NCBI RefSeq assembly: GCF_900187365.1 | Contig: NZ_FYDG01000001.1 | Coordinates: 744,001 to 808,000 of the forward strand | Reading direction: 5' to 3' | Length of the DNA: 64,000 bases | Source: Rhodoblastus acidophilus | GTDB lineage: Bacteria; Pseudomonadota; Alphaproteobacteria; Rhizobiales; Beijerinckiaceae | Part shown: in pieces, positions 8,298 to 17,327 of the stretch | How the letters are laid out: every line of letters starts with the position of its first letter | Numbering within the stretch: position 1 is the stretch's first letter | Made by a program: the position numbers and the translations under genes | The notes under the pieces: model-generated | What the model was told of the DNA's origin: nothing | What the model saw: only the letters and a program-made list of their open reading frames with translations | Database searches by the model: none

Positions 8298-9620
8298 GTG
8301 ACGAGCTATGATGTGATCCTGCGCGGCGGAACATTGGTCAACCAGGATGGCGTTGGCGCAGCGGACGTCGGCGTGATCGACGGCAAGATCGCCCGCATCG
8401 GCGACCTCGCGACGGCCGACGCCGGCGAAACCGTCGATTGCCGAGGTCTGCACATCCTGCCTGGCGTGATCGACAGCCAGGTGCATTTCCGCGAGCCCGG
8501 CCCGACGCACAAGGAAGACCTCGAAACCGGCTCGCGCGCGGCCGTGCTCGGCGGCGTCGCCGCCGTGTTTGAAATGCCCAACACCAACCCGCTGACCACC
8601 ACGCCCGAGGCTTTGGCCGACAAGGTGTCGCGCGCCAATGCGCGGATGCATTGCGATTTCGCCTTCTGGGTCGGCGGCACGCAGGACAACGCCAAACACG
8701 CCGCCGAACTGGAGCGCCTGCCGGGCGCGGCGGGCATCAAGGTGTTCATGGGCTCCTCTACCGGTTCGCTGCTGATCGCCGACGACGAGGGCGTGGGCGA
8801 AGTATTGAAACATATCCGCCGCCGCGCCGCCTTCCACAGCGAGGACGAGGCGCGGCTGAACGCGCGCAAGGGCGAGCGCATCCCCGGCGATCCCGCCTCG
8901 CATCCGGTCTGGCGCGACGAACTGACGGCGCTCACCAGCACCAAGCGATTGATCGCGCTGGCGGAGCGGCATCGCGCGCGCGTCCATGTCCTGCATGTGA
9001 CCACCGCCGAGGAAATCGAGTTTCTGGCGGCCTACAAGCATCTCGCCAGCGTCGAGGTGACGCCGCATCACCTGACGCTCACCGCCGACGATTACGCGCG
9101 GCTTGGCACGCTGATTCAGATGAATCCGCCGGTGCGCGCCCCGCGTCATCGCGATGCGCTGTGGGACGGCTTGCGGCAGGGCGTGGTGGACGTGCTCGGC
9201 TCCGACCACGCGCCGCACACGCTGGAGGAAAAGGCCAAGCCCTATCCGGACAGCCCCTCGGGCATGACCGGCGTGCAGACGCTGGTCCCCACCCTGCTCA
9301 ACCACGTCAACGCCGGGCGGCTGACCCTGCAGCGTTTCGTCGATCTCACCAGCGCGGGGCCGGCGCGGCTGTTCCAGATCGCCGGCAAGGGCCGTATCGC
9401 CCGGGGATATGACGCCGATTTCACCATCGTCGATCTCAATCGCGCGCAGACCATCCGCAACGAGTGGATCGCCTCGCGCTGCGGCTGGACGCCTTATGAC
9501 GGCAAGCCCGTGAAGGGCTGGCCGGTCGGGACGTTCGTGCGCGGCGCCAAGGTGATGTGGGAGGGCGAGATTTTGACGCCCTCCACCGGGCGCGCGGTGC
9601 GGTTTTTGGAGGCGCTGTGA
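8298..9620 (+). CDS. pyrC: dihydroorotase, class I-like
   Basis: The 440-residue amidohydrolase has the class I dihydroorotase layout: GVIDSQVHFREPG at 57-69, the carbamylated-lysine site GIKVFMG near 147, His in FHSEDEAR near 178, His in VLHVTTAEE near 232, and the catalytic Asp in GSDHAPH near 302. The first metal-binding His of the HxH motif is replaced by Gln (residue 61). I recall the same change in many alphaproteobacterial homologues annotated as dihydroorotases. The enzyme cyclises N-carbamoyl-aspartate in pyrimidine synthesis. The GTG start at 8298 has GGAG seven bases upstream. There is no pyrB or carAB next to it. Confidence 0.85.
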   Translation: MTSYDVILRGGTLVNQDGVGAADVGVIDGKIARIGDLATADAGETVDCRGLHILPGVIDSQVHFREPGPTHKEDLETGSRAAVLGGVAAVFEMPNTNPLTTTPEALADKVSRANARMHCDFAFWVGGTQDNAKHAAELERLPGAAGIKVFMGSSTGSLLIADDEGVGEVLKHIRRRAAFHSEDEARLNARKGERIPGDPASHPVWRDELTALTSTKRLIALAERHRARVHVLHVTTAEEIEFLAAYKHLASVEVTPHHLTLTADDYARLGTLIQMNPPVRAPRHRDALWDGLRQGVVDVLGSDHAPHTLEEKAKPYPDSPSGMTGVQTLVPTLLNHVNAGRLTLQRFVDLTSAGPARLFQIAGKGRIARGYDADFTIVDLNRAQTIRNEWIASRCGWTPYDGKPVKGWPVGTFVRGAKVMWEGEILTPSTGRAVRFLEAL

Positions 9621-9627
9621 CGTCGCC

Positions 9628-10257
9628 TCAACAGACGTCATAGGCGCGGCTTTCCGAAATTCGGCGTCGCGGTTTGGGCGACAGGGCCGCGACCGCCTCC
9701 GCGCTCTCGACCACGCGGGCGCAGGTTTTGGCGGCGGCGGCCAGCCCCGCCGCATGGGCCGCCTCGTCCATGTCCGCCACGCCGTCGGCGACGACAAACG
9801 CCCTGATGTCGCGCGCGAAGGCGTCCACCGCCGAATAGAGGCAGCCGATCGAGGTGTGGACGCCGACGATCAGCAAGGAGTCCCGCCCGAGACGGCGCAG
9901 CAAAAGCTCGAAATCGCTGCCGAAAAAGGCGCTGTAGCTGCGTTTGACGAGCGGCCGGACATGATGGGCGTCGAGGCCGAGGGCCGGCTCGAAATCGCAA
10001 TTCGCCAGCGAAGGCCCGGGCCCCCACATGTCCGCCATCAGCCCGCGTTCATCGAGGCGGCGCGCCCGCGGAACATGCGATGCGAAGATTGGGACGCCCT
10101 GCCGCGAACTGATTTCGCACAGCGCGCGCGCCGTGGCGACGATCTGGTCGCGGCGGTCGGCGGAGAGCGCGTCGAGATAATGCGGCTGCATGTCATGCAC
10201 GAGCAGCGCGCAGCGCTCCGGCTCGATGGGCCATTCCACCTTGTTCGAGAATATCAC
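9628..10257 (-). CDS. isochorismatase-family hydrolase, EntB/PhzD-like
   Basis: The 209-residue product matches true isochorismatases: EPERCALLVHDMQPHYLD (catalytic Asp), KRSYSAFFGSDFELLLR (active-site Lys) and VGVHTSIGCLYSAVDAF, in which the amidase-type Cys position is occupied as in EntB and PhzD. Such enzymes hydrolyse the vinyl ether of isochorismate or ADIC. The GTG at 10257 has a perfect GGAGG six bases upstream; the longer frame to 10377 has no ribosome-binding site. No siderophore, chorismate or phenazine genes are nearby, so the pathway is unknown. A 90-base leader with a micro-ORF and hairpins precedes it. Confidence 0.8.
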   Translation of the reverse strand: MIFSNKVEWPIEPERCALLVHDMQPHYLDALSADRRDQIVATARALCEISSRQGVPIFASHVPRARRLDERGLMADMWGPGPSLANCDFEPALGLDAHHVRPLVKRSYSAFFGSDFELLLRRLGRDSLLIVGVHTSIGCLYSAVDAFARDIRAFVVADGVADMDEAAHAAGLAAAAKTCARVVESAEAVAALSPKPRRRISESRAYDVC

Positions 10258-10286
10258 GGCTTGCCTCCTTGAAGGCCGCCGCACCG

Positions 10287-10352
10287 TCACGCGATATTGA
10301 GTTTCAACCACACGCCTGCCGATACGGCGGCCATGGTTATGGATGAACGCAT
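10287..10352 (-). CDS. candidate 21-codon micro-ORF in the isochorismatase leader
   Basis: On the minus strand an ATG at 10352 is preceded by GGGAG with five-base spacing and opens a frame of 21 codons ending in TGA. The peptide begins MRSSITMAAVSAG and ends VWLKLNIA. It lies 29 bases upstream of the isochorismatase GTG, in a different frame, and its start is inside an 8-bp hairpin arm. It could be a regulatory leader peptide or a small membrane peptide. I do not recognise it. The evidence is the strong Shine-Dalgarno sequence and the position only. Confidence 0.35.
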   Translation of the reverse strand: MRSSITMAAVSAGVWLKLNIA

Positions 10353-10373
10353 GGCCGCTCCCTAAAAGGAGCG
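10328..10373. other. two overlapping hairpins upstream of the isochorismatase gene
   Basis: CGGCCATG (10328-10335) pairs with CATGGCCG (10350-10357) around a 14-base loop. CGCTCC (10356-10361) pairs with GGAGCG (10368-10373). The two stems share two bases, so they would compete. In the minus-strand transcript they would cover the ribosome-binding site and start of the micro-ORF. There is no T-run, so this is not a classic attenuator. Confidence 0.4.
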
Positions 10374-10472
10374 CCAATACCCTGCGAAAGACGGGATTCG
10401 AGCGTGCGTCATGGCGACATGAACGCCATATCCCCGCTCCTTGTCAACCGCCCCAAATTGTCGCAGCCCGCC

Positions 10473-10802
10473 TCAGCCCGGATTGCGGCAAACCCGGACA
10501 TAGGGGTGATCGCGATCCCAGTCGTCGAAAACGACGCGATGACGCACCACGCAATTGGCGGCGCCCTCGTGCTCGCCATACAGCGTGTTGAAATAGAGCG
10601 CGGCGCCGGAAGGGCCGATCACCAGACGCATGTCCGGCTCCCGCGCGCCCGGCGCCTTGCCCGCGCCGATCGGTCCGGGATCGCCCTCATAGAACGATAC
10701 GCCGTGCAGCACCCTGATGTCGCCCGGACGCGCCGGCGCGGCAGAAGCCGCTGTGACGGCCGCGCCCAGCACAGCGCCAAACAAGACGCGGAAACCCTTC
10801 AT
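10473..10802 (-). CDS. small secreted hypothetical protein
   Basis: The product has 109 residues with a signal peptide (MKGFRVLFGAVLGAAVTAASA). The mature part contains two cysteines (ANCVVRH and VRVCRNPG), likely one disulfide, and ends at CRNPG. Charged stretches such as FDDWDRDHPYVRVC suggest a folded periplasmic domain. I recognise no family. It is on the same strand as the upstream PBP1A gene, with 101 bases between them. Confidence 0.6.
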   Translation of the reverse strand: MKGFRVLFGAVLGAAVTAASAAPARPGDIRVLHGVSFYEGDPGPIGAGKAPGAREPDMRLVIGPSGAALYFNTLYGEHEGAANCVVRHRVVFDDWDRDHPYVRVCRNPG

Positions 10803-10903
10803 GATTTTTCTCCGCGTCCGCGCCGGACGGGCGCGAACCGGTGCTCAATGCGCCGGGCGGGAGATCGTTCCGTCGCCTTTCGCGCGCGCGGCTAAATCCG
10901 CGC

Positions 10904-13159
10904 TCACTCGTCGCCGAACAGCTTTTCGAAGAAATTGCGGTCGTCGCGCGCCTGGCGCCGCCCCTCGGGAATATCGGCGGGCGGAATCGGGTCCTCGTCG
11001 CGATCGAACTGCGGGGCCTGACGGTCGTATTGGGGAACCCGCTCCACTTGTTGCGGCGGCATCGGCAGCGGCGATCCGCGTCCCGCGCCGGAGAACACGG
11101 CGGGGGCGGAGGGATTGCTGGTGTCGAGATGCTGAACCGGCTGGTCCGGCGGCGGGGGCTGCGGCGTCTCCGGCTGCGGCCATAGCGAGGAGGCCAGCCC
11201 GCCCAGGCTTTCGCTGCGCCAGCCGCCGCTCGGCAGGCCCGCGACCACTTGACCCTTCAAGGCTTCGCGCATGAAACGGCTCCAGATGTCCACCGGCAGA
11301 TTGGCGCCCGAGGCCTTTTTCGTCGGCGAATTGTCGTCATTGCCGAGCCAGACGCCGGTGGTGAGCTGGCTGGTGTAGCCGACGAACCACGCGTCGCGGT
11401 AATCTTGGCTGGTGCCGGTCTTGCCCGCCGCCTCCCAGCCGGGCAGGTCGGCCTTGCGCGCCGTGCCGATGATCAGGGTCTGCTCCAGCATGGAATTCAT
11501 CATGGCCACATAGGTCGGGTCGATCACCCGGCCGTTGCTGGAGCCTTTGCGCGCGTAGAGCAGCTTGCCGTCGGCCGTCCGCACCTTGGTGATGATGTGG
11601 CTCTGCACGCCGATGCCGCCATTGGCGAAGGGCACGTAAGCCGTGACCAGCTCCAGCGGCGACACCACCGACGTGCCCAGCGCGATGGAGGCGTTCGGAT
11701 CCAGTTTGGAGCCGATGCCGAGTCGATGCGCTGTGTCGATCACCGCGCGCGGGCCGACTTCGAGGCCGAGCCGCACCGCCACCGTATTGAGCGACAAGGC
11801 CAGCGCCGTGGTGAGATTGACCTCGCCCATATATTTATGGGTCGAGTTTTCCGGCTGCCAACCCTTCACGTCGATCGGCGCGTCCTCGCGGGTCGAATCG
11901 GGGGTCAGCCCCTTTTCCAGCGCGGTGAGATACACAAAAGGCTTGAACGAGGAGCCGGGCTGGCGGCGCGCGGACACGGCGCGGTTGAACTGGCTTTCCT
12001 CATAATTGCGCCCGCCGATCAGCGCGCGGATGGCGCCGGTCGAATCCAGCGACACCAGCGCGCCCTGGGTTACGCCGAACTTGCCGCCGCTTTGCGCCAG
12101 CACCGTGTTCAGCGCCTTTTCGCCCGCCGTCTGCATGGCGGGATTGATCGTCGAGGTGACGACGATGTCCTCGTCAATGGCGCCGATGGTGTCGTCGAGC
12201 ACATCCATCACATAGTCGGCGGCGTAATTCAGCGTGCTGGAATCCTTGCCCTTTACGGCATGGGCGGGTTTCGCCAGCGCCAGCTTCGCCATGGCCTCGG
12301 TGATGTGGCCCTCCTGCGCCATGGCGGCGACCACCTGGTCGGCGCGCTCGATGGCCGCCTTCTCATAATGGTTGGGCGCGAGTTTCGACGGCGATTTCAT
12401 CAGGCCCGCCAGCATGGCCGCTTCAGCCAGCGTGACGTCCTTCGCGGGATGGCCGAAATATTTCAGCGCCGCCGCGTCCACGCCGTAAGCGCCGCTGCCG
12501 AAATAGACGCGGTTGAGATAGAGTTCGAGAATCTGATCCTTGGAATATTTGCGCTCCAGCCACAGCGCCAGGATCGCCTCCTGGATTTTGCGCGACACCG
12601 TGCGCTCCTGCGTCAGGAACAGGTTTTTCGCGAGCTGCTGGGTGAGCGTCGAGCCGCCCTGCATGCCGCCGCGCCCCAGGGCGTTCCGCGCCAGCGCGCG
12701 CGCGACGCCGATGGGATCGACGCCGTAATGGCTGTAAAAACGGCGATCCTCGATGGCGACGAACGCCTTGGGCAGATAGGGCGGCAGATCCTGCAGCCGC
12801 ACCGCCGCGCCGCCGGTGTCGCCACGATTGGCGAGCAGGCTGCCGTCCACGCCGAGAATGGCGATGTTGGGCGGGCGCTTGGGCACGGCGAGCTGGTCGA
12901 TGGCCGGCAGTTGCGAGCCGTAATAGACGGCCAGACCGCCAACGCCGATCACTCCCCAGACCCCCAGAACGAAAGTCCAATAGATCAGCCCGCCAATCAG
13001 CGAGCGGCTTTTCCGCCGGGGCTTGGCGGCGGCTTTCGCTTTTTTGGCTTGGGGCTTCGGCTCGGCTTCGGGCTGCGCGCGCGATTCAGGTTCGACCCTG
13101 GGCGCGGCGGCGTCGAAAGTCGGCTCGATCCGCTCGCCGCCCGATTTCTTTCGCGCCAT
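10904..13159 (-). CDS. penicillin-binding protein 1A, bifunctional transglycosylase/transpeptidase
   Basis: The 751-residue class A PBP has a basic cytoplasmic tail (1-50), one membrane anchor (about 53-77) and a GT51 glycosyltransferase domain (about 110-290) with EDRRFYSHYGVDP near 136 and GGSTLTQQLAKNLF near 170. The transpeptidase domain has SSFK near 402, SLN near 457 and KTGTS near 580, so all three catalytic motifs are intact. A proline-rich tail of about 90 residues follows, with many Gln and Asp. It polymerises and cross-links peptidoglycan at the periplasmic side. The ATG at 13159 is followed by the expected short tail. Confidence 0.95.
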   Translation of the reverse strand: MARKKSGGERIEPTFDAAAPRVEPESRAQPEAEPKPQAKKAKAAAKPRRKSRSLIGGLIYWTFVLGVWGVIGVGGLAVYYGSQLPAIDQLAVPKRPPNIAILGVDGSLLANRGDTGGAAVRLQDLPPYLPKAFVAIEDRRFYSHYGVDPIGVARALARNALGRGGMQGGSTLTQQLAKNLFLTQERTVSRKIQEAILALWLERKYSKDQILELYLNRVYFGSGAYGVDAAALKYFGHPAKDVTLAEAAMLAGLMKSPSKLAPNHYEKAAIERADQVVAAMAQEGHITEAMAKLALAKPAHAVKGKDSSTLNYAADYVMDVLDDTIGAIDEDIVVTSTINPAMQTAGEKALNTVLAQSGGKFGVTQGALVSLDSTGAIRALIGGRNYEESQFNRAVSARRQPGSSFKPFVYLTALEKGLTPDSTREDAPIDVKGWQPENSTHKYMGEVNLTTALALSLNTVAVRLGLEVGPRAVIDTAHRLGIGSKLDPNASIALGTSVVSPLELVTAYVPFANGGIGVQSHIITKVRTADGKLLYARKGSSNGRVIDPTYVAMMNSMLEQTLIIGTARKADLPGWEAAGKTGTSQDYRDAWFVGYTSQLTTGVWLGNDDNSPTKKASGANLPVDIWSRFMREALKGQVVAGLPSGGWRSESLGGLASSLWPQPETPQPPPPDQPVQHLDTSNPSAPAVFSGAGRGSPLPMPPQQVERVPQYDRQAPQFDRDEDPIPPADIPEGRRQARDDRNFFEKLFGDE

Positions 13160-13267
13160 GAGTGCCGGTCCGAATTTGCATTGAACTGCGCCTTGTCGAG
13201 CGTAAGTAAGGCAAATTAAGGGCCGGTGAAGAATGAGCTCCCATCCCTGCGGGCGGCCGCGGCCACG

Positions 13268-13295
13268 AAAAAGCCCGGCTCGCGAAAGCCGGGCT
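13268..13295 (-). terminator. intrinsic terminator of the outer-membrane barrel gene
   Basis: AGCCCGGCT (13272-13280) pairs perfectly with AGCCGGGCT (13287-13295) around a six-base loop. On the minus strand the stem is followed by TTTTT (13268-13272). It lies 24 bases after the barrel gene stop and isolates that gene from PBP1A. Confidence 0.88.
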
Positions 13296-13319
13296 GATGC
13301 TGGGCGATGGAAAGTCGGC

Positions 13320-14045
13320 TCAGTATTTCGCGACCAGCGGCGCCGCCTCGGGCAAGCCGAACTTGTAGATGATCGCCGCGCGAACAGTGCTTTCGCTCGA
13401 CTTCACGCGCACGTCGTCATAGGTCAGCCCCGAAGCGGAGAGGAACCCATAGGTCGCCGACGGGACCTCGTCGTAGAGATATTCGACGCGGGCGATCCAG
13501 TTGGGCGTGAAGGCGTAATCGACGCCGCCGCCGATGGTCCAGCCCACACTGTCCTTGGTGATCGCGTAGGAGTTCGCGCCCGGCGAGGACACGGACAATT
13601 TCAGGTCGGAGAAGGACGCGCCGCCCGCGACGAAGATCAAGGCGTTGCCCAGGGCGTAGCCCAGGCGGCCGCGAATGCGGGCGGCATAATCGGTGCTCGA
13701 CTTGGTGGTGACGCCGAAGATGGTGGTGGAGCTTTCGAGACCCTGCCAGCCGCCTTCGCCTTCGAGACCGATCACGAAATTGGGGCTGAACTGATAGTTG
13801 TAGCCGACCAGGCCGCCGGCCGTTCCACCATTCGGGCTGGCGCTGGTCTTGAGGCCGAAGTTCACCGCCGTGCTCTTGCCGTCGCCGAAAGCGCCGCCGC
13901 CGTAAACGCCGACATAGACGCCGGTCCAGCTGAACGCGGGCGCCGGCGTGAAGACCGGAGCGGACTTGGTGGACGGGAGATCGGCGGCCACGGCCGAACC
14001 GGCCAGAACCGTGAAAGCGACGGAGGAGAGAAGAAGATTGCGCAA
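13320..14045 (-). CDS. Omp25/Omp31-type outer-membrane beta-barrel protein
   Basis: The product has 241 residues, with a signal peptide (MRNLLLSSVAFTVLAGSAVAA) cut before DLPSTKSAP. The mature start (PAPAFSWTGVYVGVYGGGAFG) is the hallmark of Rhizobiales Omp25/Omp31 barrels. Alternating strands follow (GGLVGYNYQFSPNFVIGLEG), then RIRGRLGYALGNALIFVAGG. The C-terminal strands end in KFGLPEAAPLVAKY, with an aromatic last residue as in BAM substrates. It probably gives structure to the outer membrane. It has its own strong terminator and sits downstream of a long AT-rich gap that may hold its promoter, so it is likely monocistronic and highly expressed. Confidence 0.92.
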   Translation of the reverse strand: MRNLLLSSVAFTVLAGSAVAADLPSTKSAPVFTPAPAFSWTGVYVGVYGGGAFGDGKSTAVNFGLKTSASPNGGTAGGLVGYNYQFSPNFVIGLEGEGGWQGLESSTTIFGVTTKSSTDYAARIRGRLGYALGNALIFVAGGASFSDLKLSVSSPGANSYAITKDSVGWTIGGGVDYAFTPNWIARVEYLYDEVPSATYGFLSASGLTYDDVRVKSSESTVRAAIIYKFGLPEAAPLVAKY

Positions 14046-14588
14046 AATTCACCTATGAATTTCAAGAGACGTGAAAGTCGGCGACGCCGGGATCGCTCTC
14101 ACGCGGACTGAACTTTAGTTTTACTTCGACGATCATTCTCGCTCGTCGCGCCGTGTCTTCATAGACGAACATGATTCAGTCGTTTTATCAATCGCCGCAT
14201 CGGTTTTTCACCGCACAGCCAACAACAAACCGCCGCATTGTTGCCTAAATACAACTCGCTCGCCATCTCTCGTCTTCCGGTTGTAAAAAGCAAATTTATT
14301 AAGCTTTCTCGATGCTTATGGACCCAAAAGGCGTGTCTCCCTCGCCTGCGTGCGGGGGCGAACGGGTTCGCGGACAGGCTGGGCCTATGAACGACGCCCC
14401 CCGTTTGCTCGCATCTCCAGCATACCATGCCTTACCGTAATAATATTTCCCCTGCGCTATATTTGCGTAGCTGTAATTAAAAAACATAATACCAAATGCT
14501 TATCTGTATCTATACACGATTTGTTTAATGTTTTTCACAACAATATCCTCCGCTTGGGCTTGAGCCTTTTTGCAGCAGAGACACACAG
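14046..14588. other. AT-rich intergenic gap of 543 bases
   Basis: This gap separates the divergent barrel and chemoreceptor genes. It is much richer in A+T than the rest of the window (for example around 14270-14300 and 14430-14540), interrupted by a GC-rich block at about 14330-14400. No open frame has a convincing start or composition. Promoters for both flanking genes are expected here. A short GGCT/AGCC hairpin followed by TTTTT occurs at about 14558-14572. I see no insertion-sequence ends. Confidence 0.5.
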
Positions 14589-16283
14589 ATGCGATACGTT
14601 GATTGGAGCATTGGCAGGAAGGTCGCCAGCCAGATGATCGTCCTCGGCGGCATCGCCGCGCTGGGGCTGGGCGTCGCGCTTTACCAGTTGCGCGGCGTCG
14701 ATACGGCCTACAGCCAGTTGATCGACGGACCGGCGACCGGAACGATCCAGTTGGCGCGGGCTAATCGTCATGCGCAGGCCGCCGTCTCCGCTCTGTATCA
14801 AAACATCTCCTCCACAAGCGACGAAGGCAATCAAACCGCCATCGAAAACCGCCTGAACTCGGTCAAGAACTTTGACGCCTACATCGCCAAAGCGCGCGGC
14901 AACCTGCCGGATTTCGCCTCGGCGCTGGACGCCCTCGGGCGAACTTTTCATGACCACCTGGACAGAACATGCGCCACGACCATCAGCATGGCGAATTCGA
15001 CTGATCCGGAAGGCAACGCCAAAGCCTCCGAGAACATGAAATCCCAATGCGAGCCGGCTCTGGTCCAGGTTATGGCGTCGCAGATCGACCTCACCGAAAA
15101 AGTCGTCGCTTCGATCGGCAAGGCTTCGGACAATCTCACAGCCTCCGTCCTTTCCACCATTCTCTGGACCGCGCTCGGCGTCGGGACTGGATTCCTTGCG
15201 GCTGTGGGCGCGGCGCTGTTGGTCGTCAGCCGCTATGTCACGCATCCGCTGGGCGCGCTCAAAGCCGCCATGAGCGCGGTCGGCCGCGGCGATTATGCGA
15301 CGGAGGTGGCGGACGGCGAACGTCAGGATGAAATCGGCGAGATGGCGCGGGAGCTGATGGGCATGCGCCAATGCCTGCGGAACGCCGAAACGCAGCGCAA
15401 GGAGGAAGCCGCGCGGGAAGAGGCGGGCCGCCAGCGGCTGCAGCGGCGCGAGACGCTTGCCAGCAAATTCGTGACGCATATGCAGGATCTGGCCAATGGC
15501 TTCGGGCGGTCGTCGTCCGAAGTCGCCGCCGCCGCGCGCGCCCTGGCGTCCACCGCGGAAGAAACGTCGCGGCAGGCCAGCGTCGTCGCGACCTCCGCCG
15601 CCTCGGCGTCGCACAGCGTCCAGACGGTGGCCTCCGCCTCCGAAGAACTGGCGGTTTCGGTGAGGGAAATCACCAGTCAGGTCAATCATTCCGCGAAAAT
15701 CGCCGAGGACGCCTTCAAGGAGGCGGAAACCACCAATGCGCAGATCAACGCGCTGTCCGCCAACGCCTCGGCCATCGGCGAAGTCGTCGACCTGATCCGC
15801 AACATCGCCAATCAAACCAACCTGCTCGCCCTCAACGCCACCATCGAATCCGCCCGGGCCGGCGAGGCGGGCCGCGGCTTCGCGGTGGTCGCGTCGGAGG
15901 TGAAGCAACTCGCCCTGCAAACCGCCAAGGCGACCGACGACATTTCCAGCAAGGTCGCGGAAATGCAGCAGGCGACCAATTCGACGGTCGCGTCCATCGA
16001 CGAGATCGTCAAAACCCTGTCGGACGTCAAAGACGTCTCGGTGGCCATCGCCACCTCGGTCGAGCAGCAAGGCGGCGCCATTGTCGAAGTCGCCAGCAAT
16101 TGCCAGAGGGCGGCCACGGGCGCCGAGGAGGTGACGCATAACATCTCGGAGGTGGGCCAGGCCGCCAATATGACGGGATCGGCCTCCAGCCAGCTGATGT
16201 CGCTGTCGGGCGGATTGTCGAACCAGGCCGACGATCTCAGACGCACCGTCGAGAGTTTTGTGCACGATCTCGCCGCGGCGTGA
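14589..16283 (+). CDS. methyl-accepting chemotaxis protein
   Basis: The 564-residue chemoreceptor has a membrane helix at about 13-33, a periplasmic four-helix-bundle-type ligand domain (about 35-185) and a second helix at about 190-213. A HAMP segment ([20 protein letters not shown]) follows, then a cytoplasmic signalling coiled coil. The hairpin tip is intact ([18 protein letters not shown] then [19 protein letters not shown]). Methylation-type Gln/Glu pairs flank the tip, and there is no C-terminal CheR-binding pentapeptide. It has no linked che genes in this window. The ATG at 14589 places the first helix at the usual distance. The ligand is unknown. Confidence 0.93.
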   Translation: MRYVDWSIGRKVASQMIVLGGIAALGLGVALYQLRGVDTAYSQLIDGPATGTIQLARANRHAQAAVSALYQNISSTSDEGNQTAIENRLNSVKNFDAYIAKARGNLPDFASALDALGRTFHDHLDRTCATTISMANSTDPEGNAKASENMKSQCEPALVQVMASQIDLTEKVVASIGKASDNLTASVLSTILWTALGVGTGFLAAVGAALLVVSRYVTHPLGALKAAMSAVGRGDYATEVADGERQDEIGEMARELMGMRQCLRNAETQRKEEAAREEAGRQRLQRRETLASKFVTHMQDLANGFGRSSSEVAAAARALASTAEETSRQASVVATSAASASHSVQTVASASEELAVSVREITSQVNHSAKIAEDAFKEAETTNAQINALSANASAIGEVVDLIRNIANQTNLLALNATIESARAGEAGRGFAVVASEVKQLALQTAKATDDISSKVAEMQQATNSTVASIDEIVKTLSDVKDVSVAIATSVEQQGGAIVEVASNCQRAATGAEEVTHNISEVGQAANMTGSASSQLMSLSGGLSNQADDLRRTVESFVHDLAAA

Positions 16284-16310
16284 GGCGCCGTCGCCTCGAT
16301 CCGTTGCGCT

Positions 16311-17285
16311 TCAGTGCGGCCGGCGCGGGTTGAGGCGACGATGGGTCTGCGACGGCAATTCGCCGAACAGGGCGGCGTAATCCCTGGCGAAATGGCCGAA
16401 ATGCCAGAAGCCCCAATGCGCGGCCGCTTCGGTCACCGAGGCGGCGCCGCGCAACATGCGGCGCACGCCGTTCATGCGTACGGCGCGCAGGAAATGGGCC
16501 GGGCTCATGCCCAGAACCTCCTGAAAACAATTTTGCAGCGTGCGCCGGCTCACCCCAGTCTCCCGGCAAAGCTCGGCGATGCTGGTCGGCTCGTCCGGGC
16601 GGCTCAGGGCGAAATCGCGCGCCTGCGCGACAATGGCCCAGCGCCGCGCCGGCGTGGTTTCGCGCGGGTTTGCCGCATAGGCGGAAATCAGCGCGGCCAC
16701 ATTCGACAACAGCCCCTTGGCGAGCGCGTCCATGATCGGGCGGTTTTCCAACACTTGCGGCGCGGTCTCGGCAATGTCGAGCACCCCGCGCACAAAATCG
16801 CGCGCGCCCGAGGCGGCGTCGGCCTCAACACGGGCGAGGCGGGCGGAGCCAAATCTTTCGCGCAGCACGGCCTGCTCGGACTCGCTCAGCAAATCCATCA
16901 GCGCGGCGCGGGGCACCACCAGCCCCGCCATGGTCATGGCCCCCGGCGAGAGAAACTCGAAACCGCTGCCGCCGGAAAAGACATGCAGCGCATCGAAATC
17001 GTCCTGCATGCCGCAAAAAACGGCAGGCCCCGGCAGGGACAGCGGCAGGCCCAGCGCGAGAAGATCATCGGGCAGCAGGCCCGACTGCATCAGCGCCTGC
17101 CCGGTATGTTCGGAGAAAATGCGCGCCGGACCCAGCGCGACTTCCGTCACCGAACCGAAAAAGCGGCCGGCGGAGACCTGCGCATAGCTTTGATTCCAGC
17201 CCCGCAGCAGTTCGGCTTGATGGTCCACGTCCTCGGAGTCGGCGCGAAACAGCGCGGCGGTCTGATCGGCTTGGGCGAGCAACAT
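16311..17285 (-). CDS. AraC-family regulator next to ethanolamine genes, EutR-like
   Basis: The 324-residue protein has an N-terminal sensing half with no recognised fold and a C-terminal AraC double helix-turn-helix (about 215-320). The C-terminus includes TSIAELCRETGVSRRTLQNC and, for the second helix, HWGFWHFGHFARDYAALFGE followed by PSQTHRR. This family includes EutR, which binds ethanolamine and B12 signals to switch on eut genes. It lies 42 bases after eutC on the same strand, so it is probably the last gene of the eat-eutB-eutC unit and controls it. The length (324) is close to EutR (350). Confidence 0.85.
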   Translation of the reverse strand: MLLAQADQTAALFRADSEDVDHQAELLRGWNQSYAQVSAGRFFGSVTEVALGPARIFSEHTGQALMQSGLLPDDLLALGLPLSLPGPAVFCGMQDDFDALHVFSGGSGFEFLSPGAMTMAGLVVPRAALMDLLSESEQAVLRERFGSARLARVEADAASGARDFVRGVLDIAETAPQVLENRPIMDALAKGLLSNVAALISAYAANPRETTPARRWAIVAQARDFALSRPDEPTSIAELCRETGVSRRTLQNCFQEVLGMSPAHFLRAVRMNGVRRMLRGAASVTEAAAHWGFWHFGHFARDYAALFGELPSQTHRRLNPRRPH

Positions 17286-17327
17286 GTGAGGTCCCGGAAG
17301 GATTCCGCCGAAACCCCAACAACCGCC

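Noticed and set aside
11249-13219. 656-codon plus-strand frame opposite PBP1A
   Set aside because: It is the antisense shadow of a gene with all penicillin-binding motifs intact.
14535-16265. 576-codon minus-strand frame opposite the chemoreceptor
   Set aside because: It is the antisense shadow of the chemoreceptor gene; no family motifs are visible.
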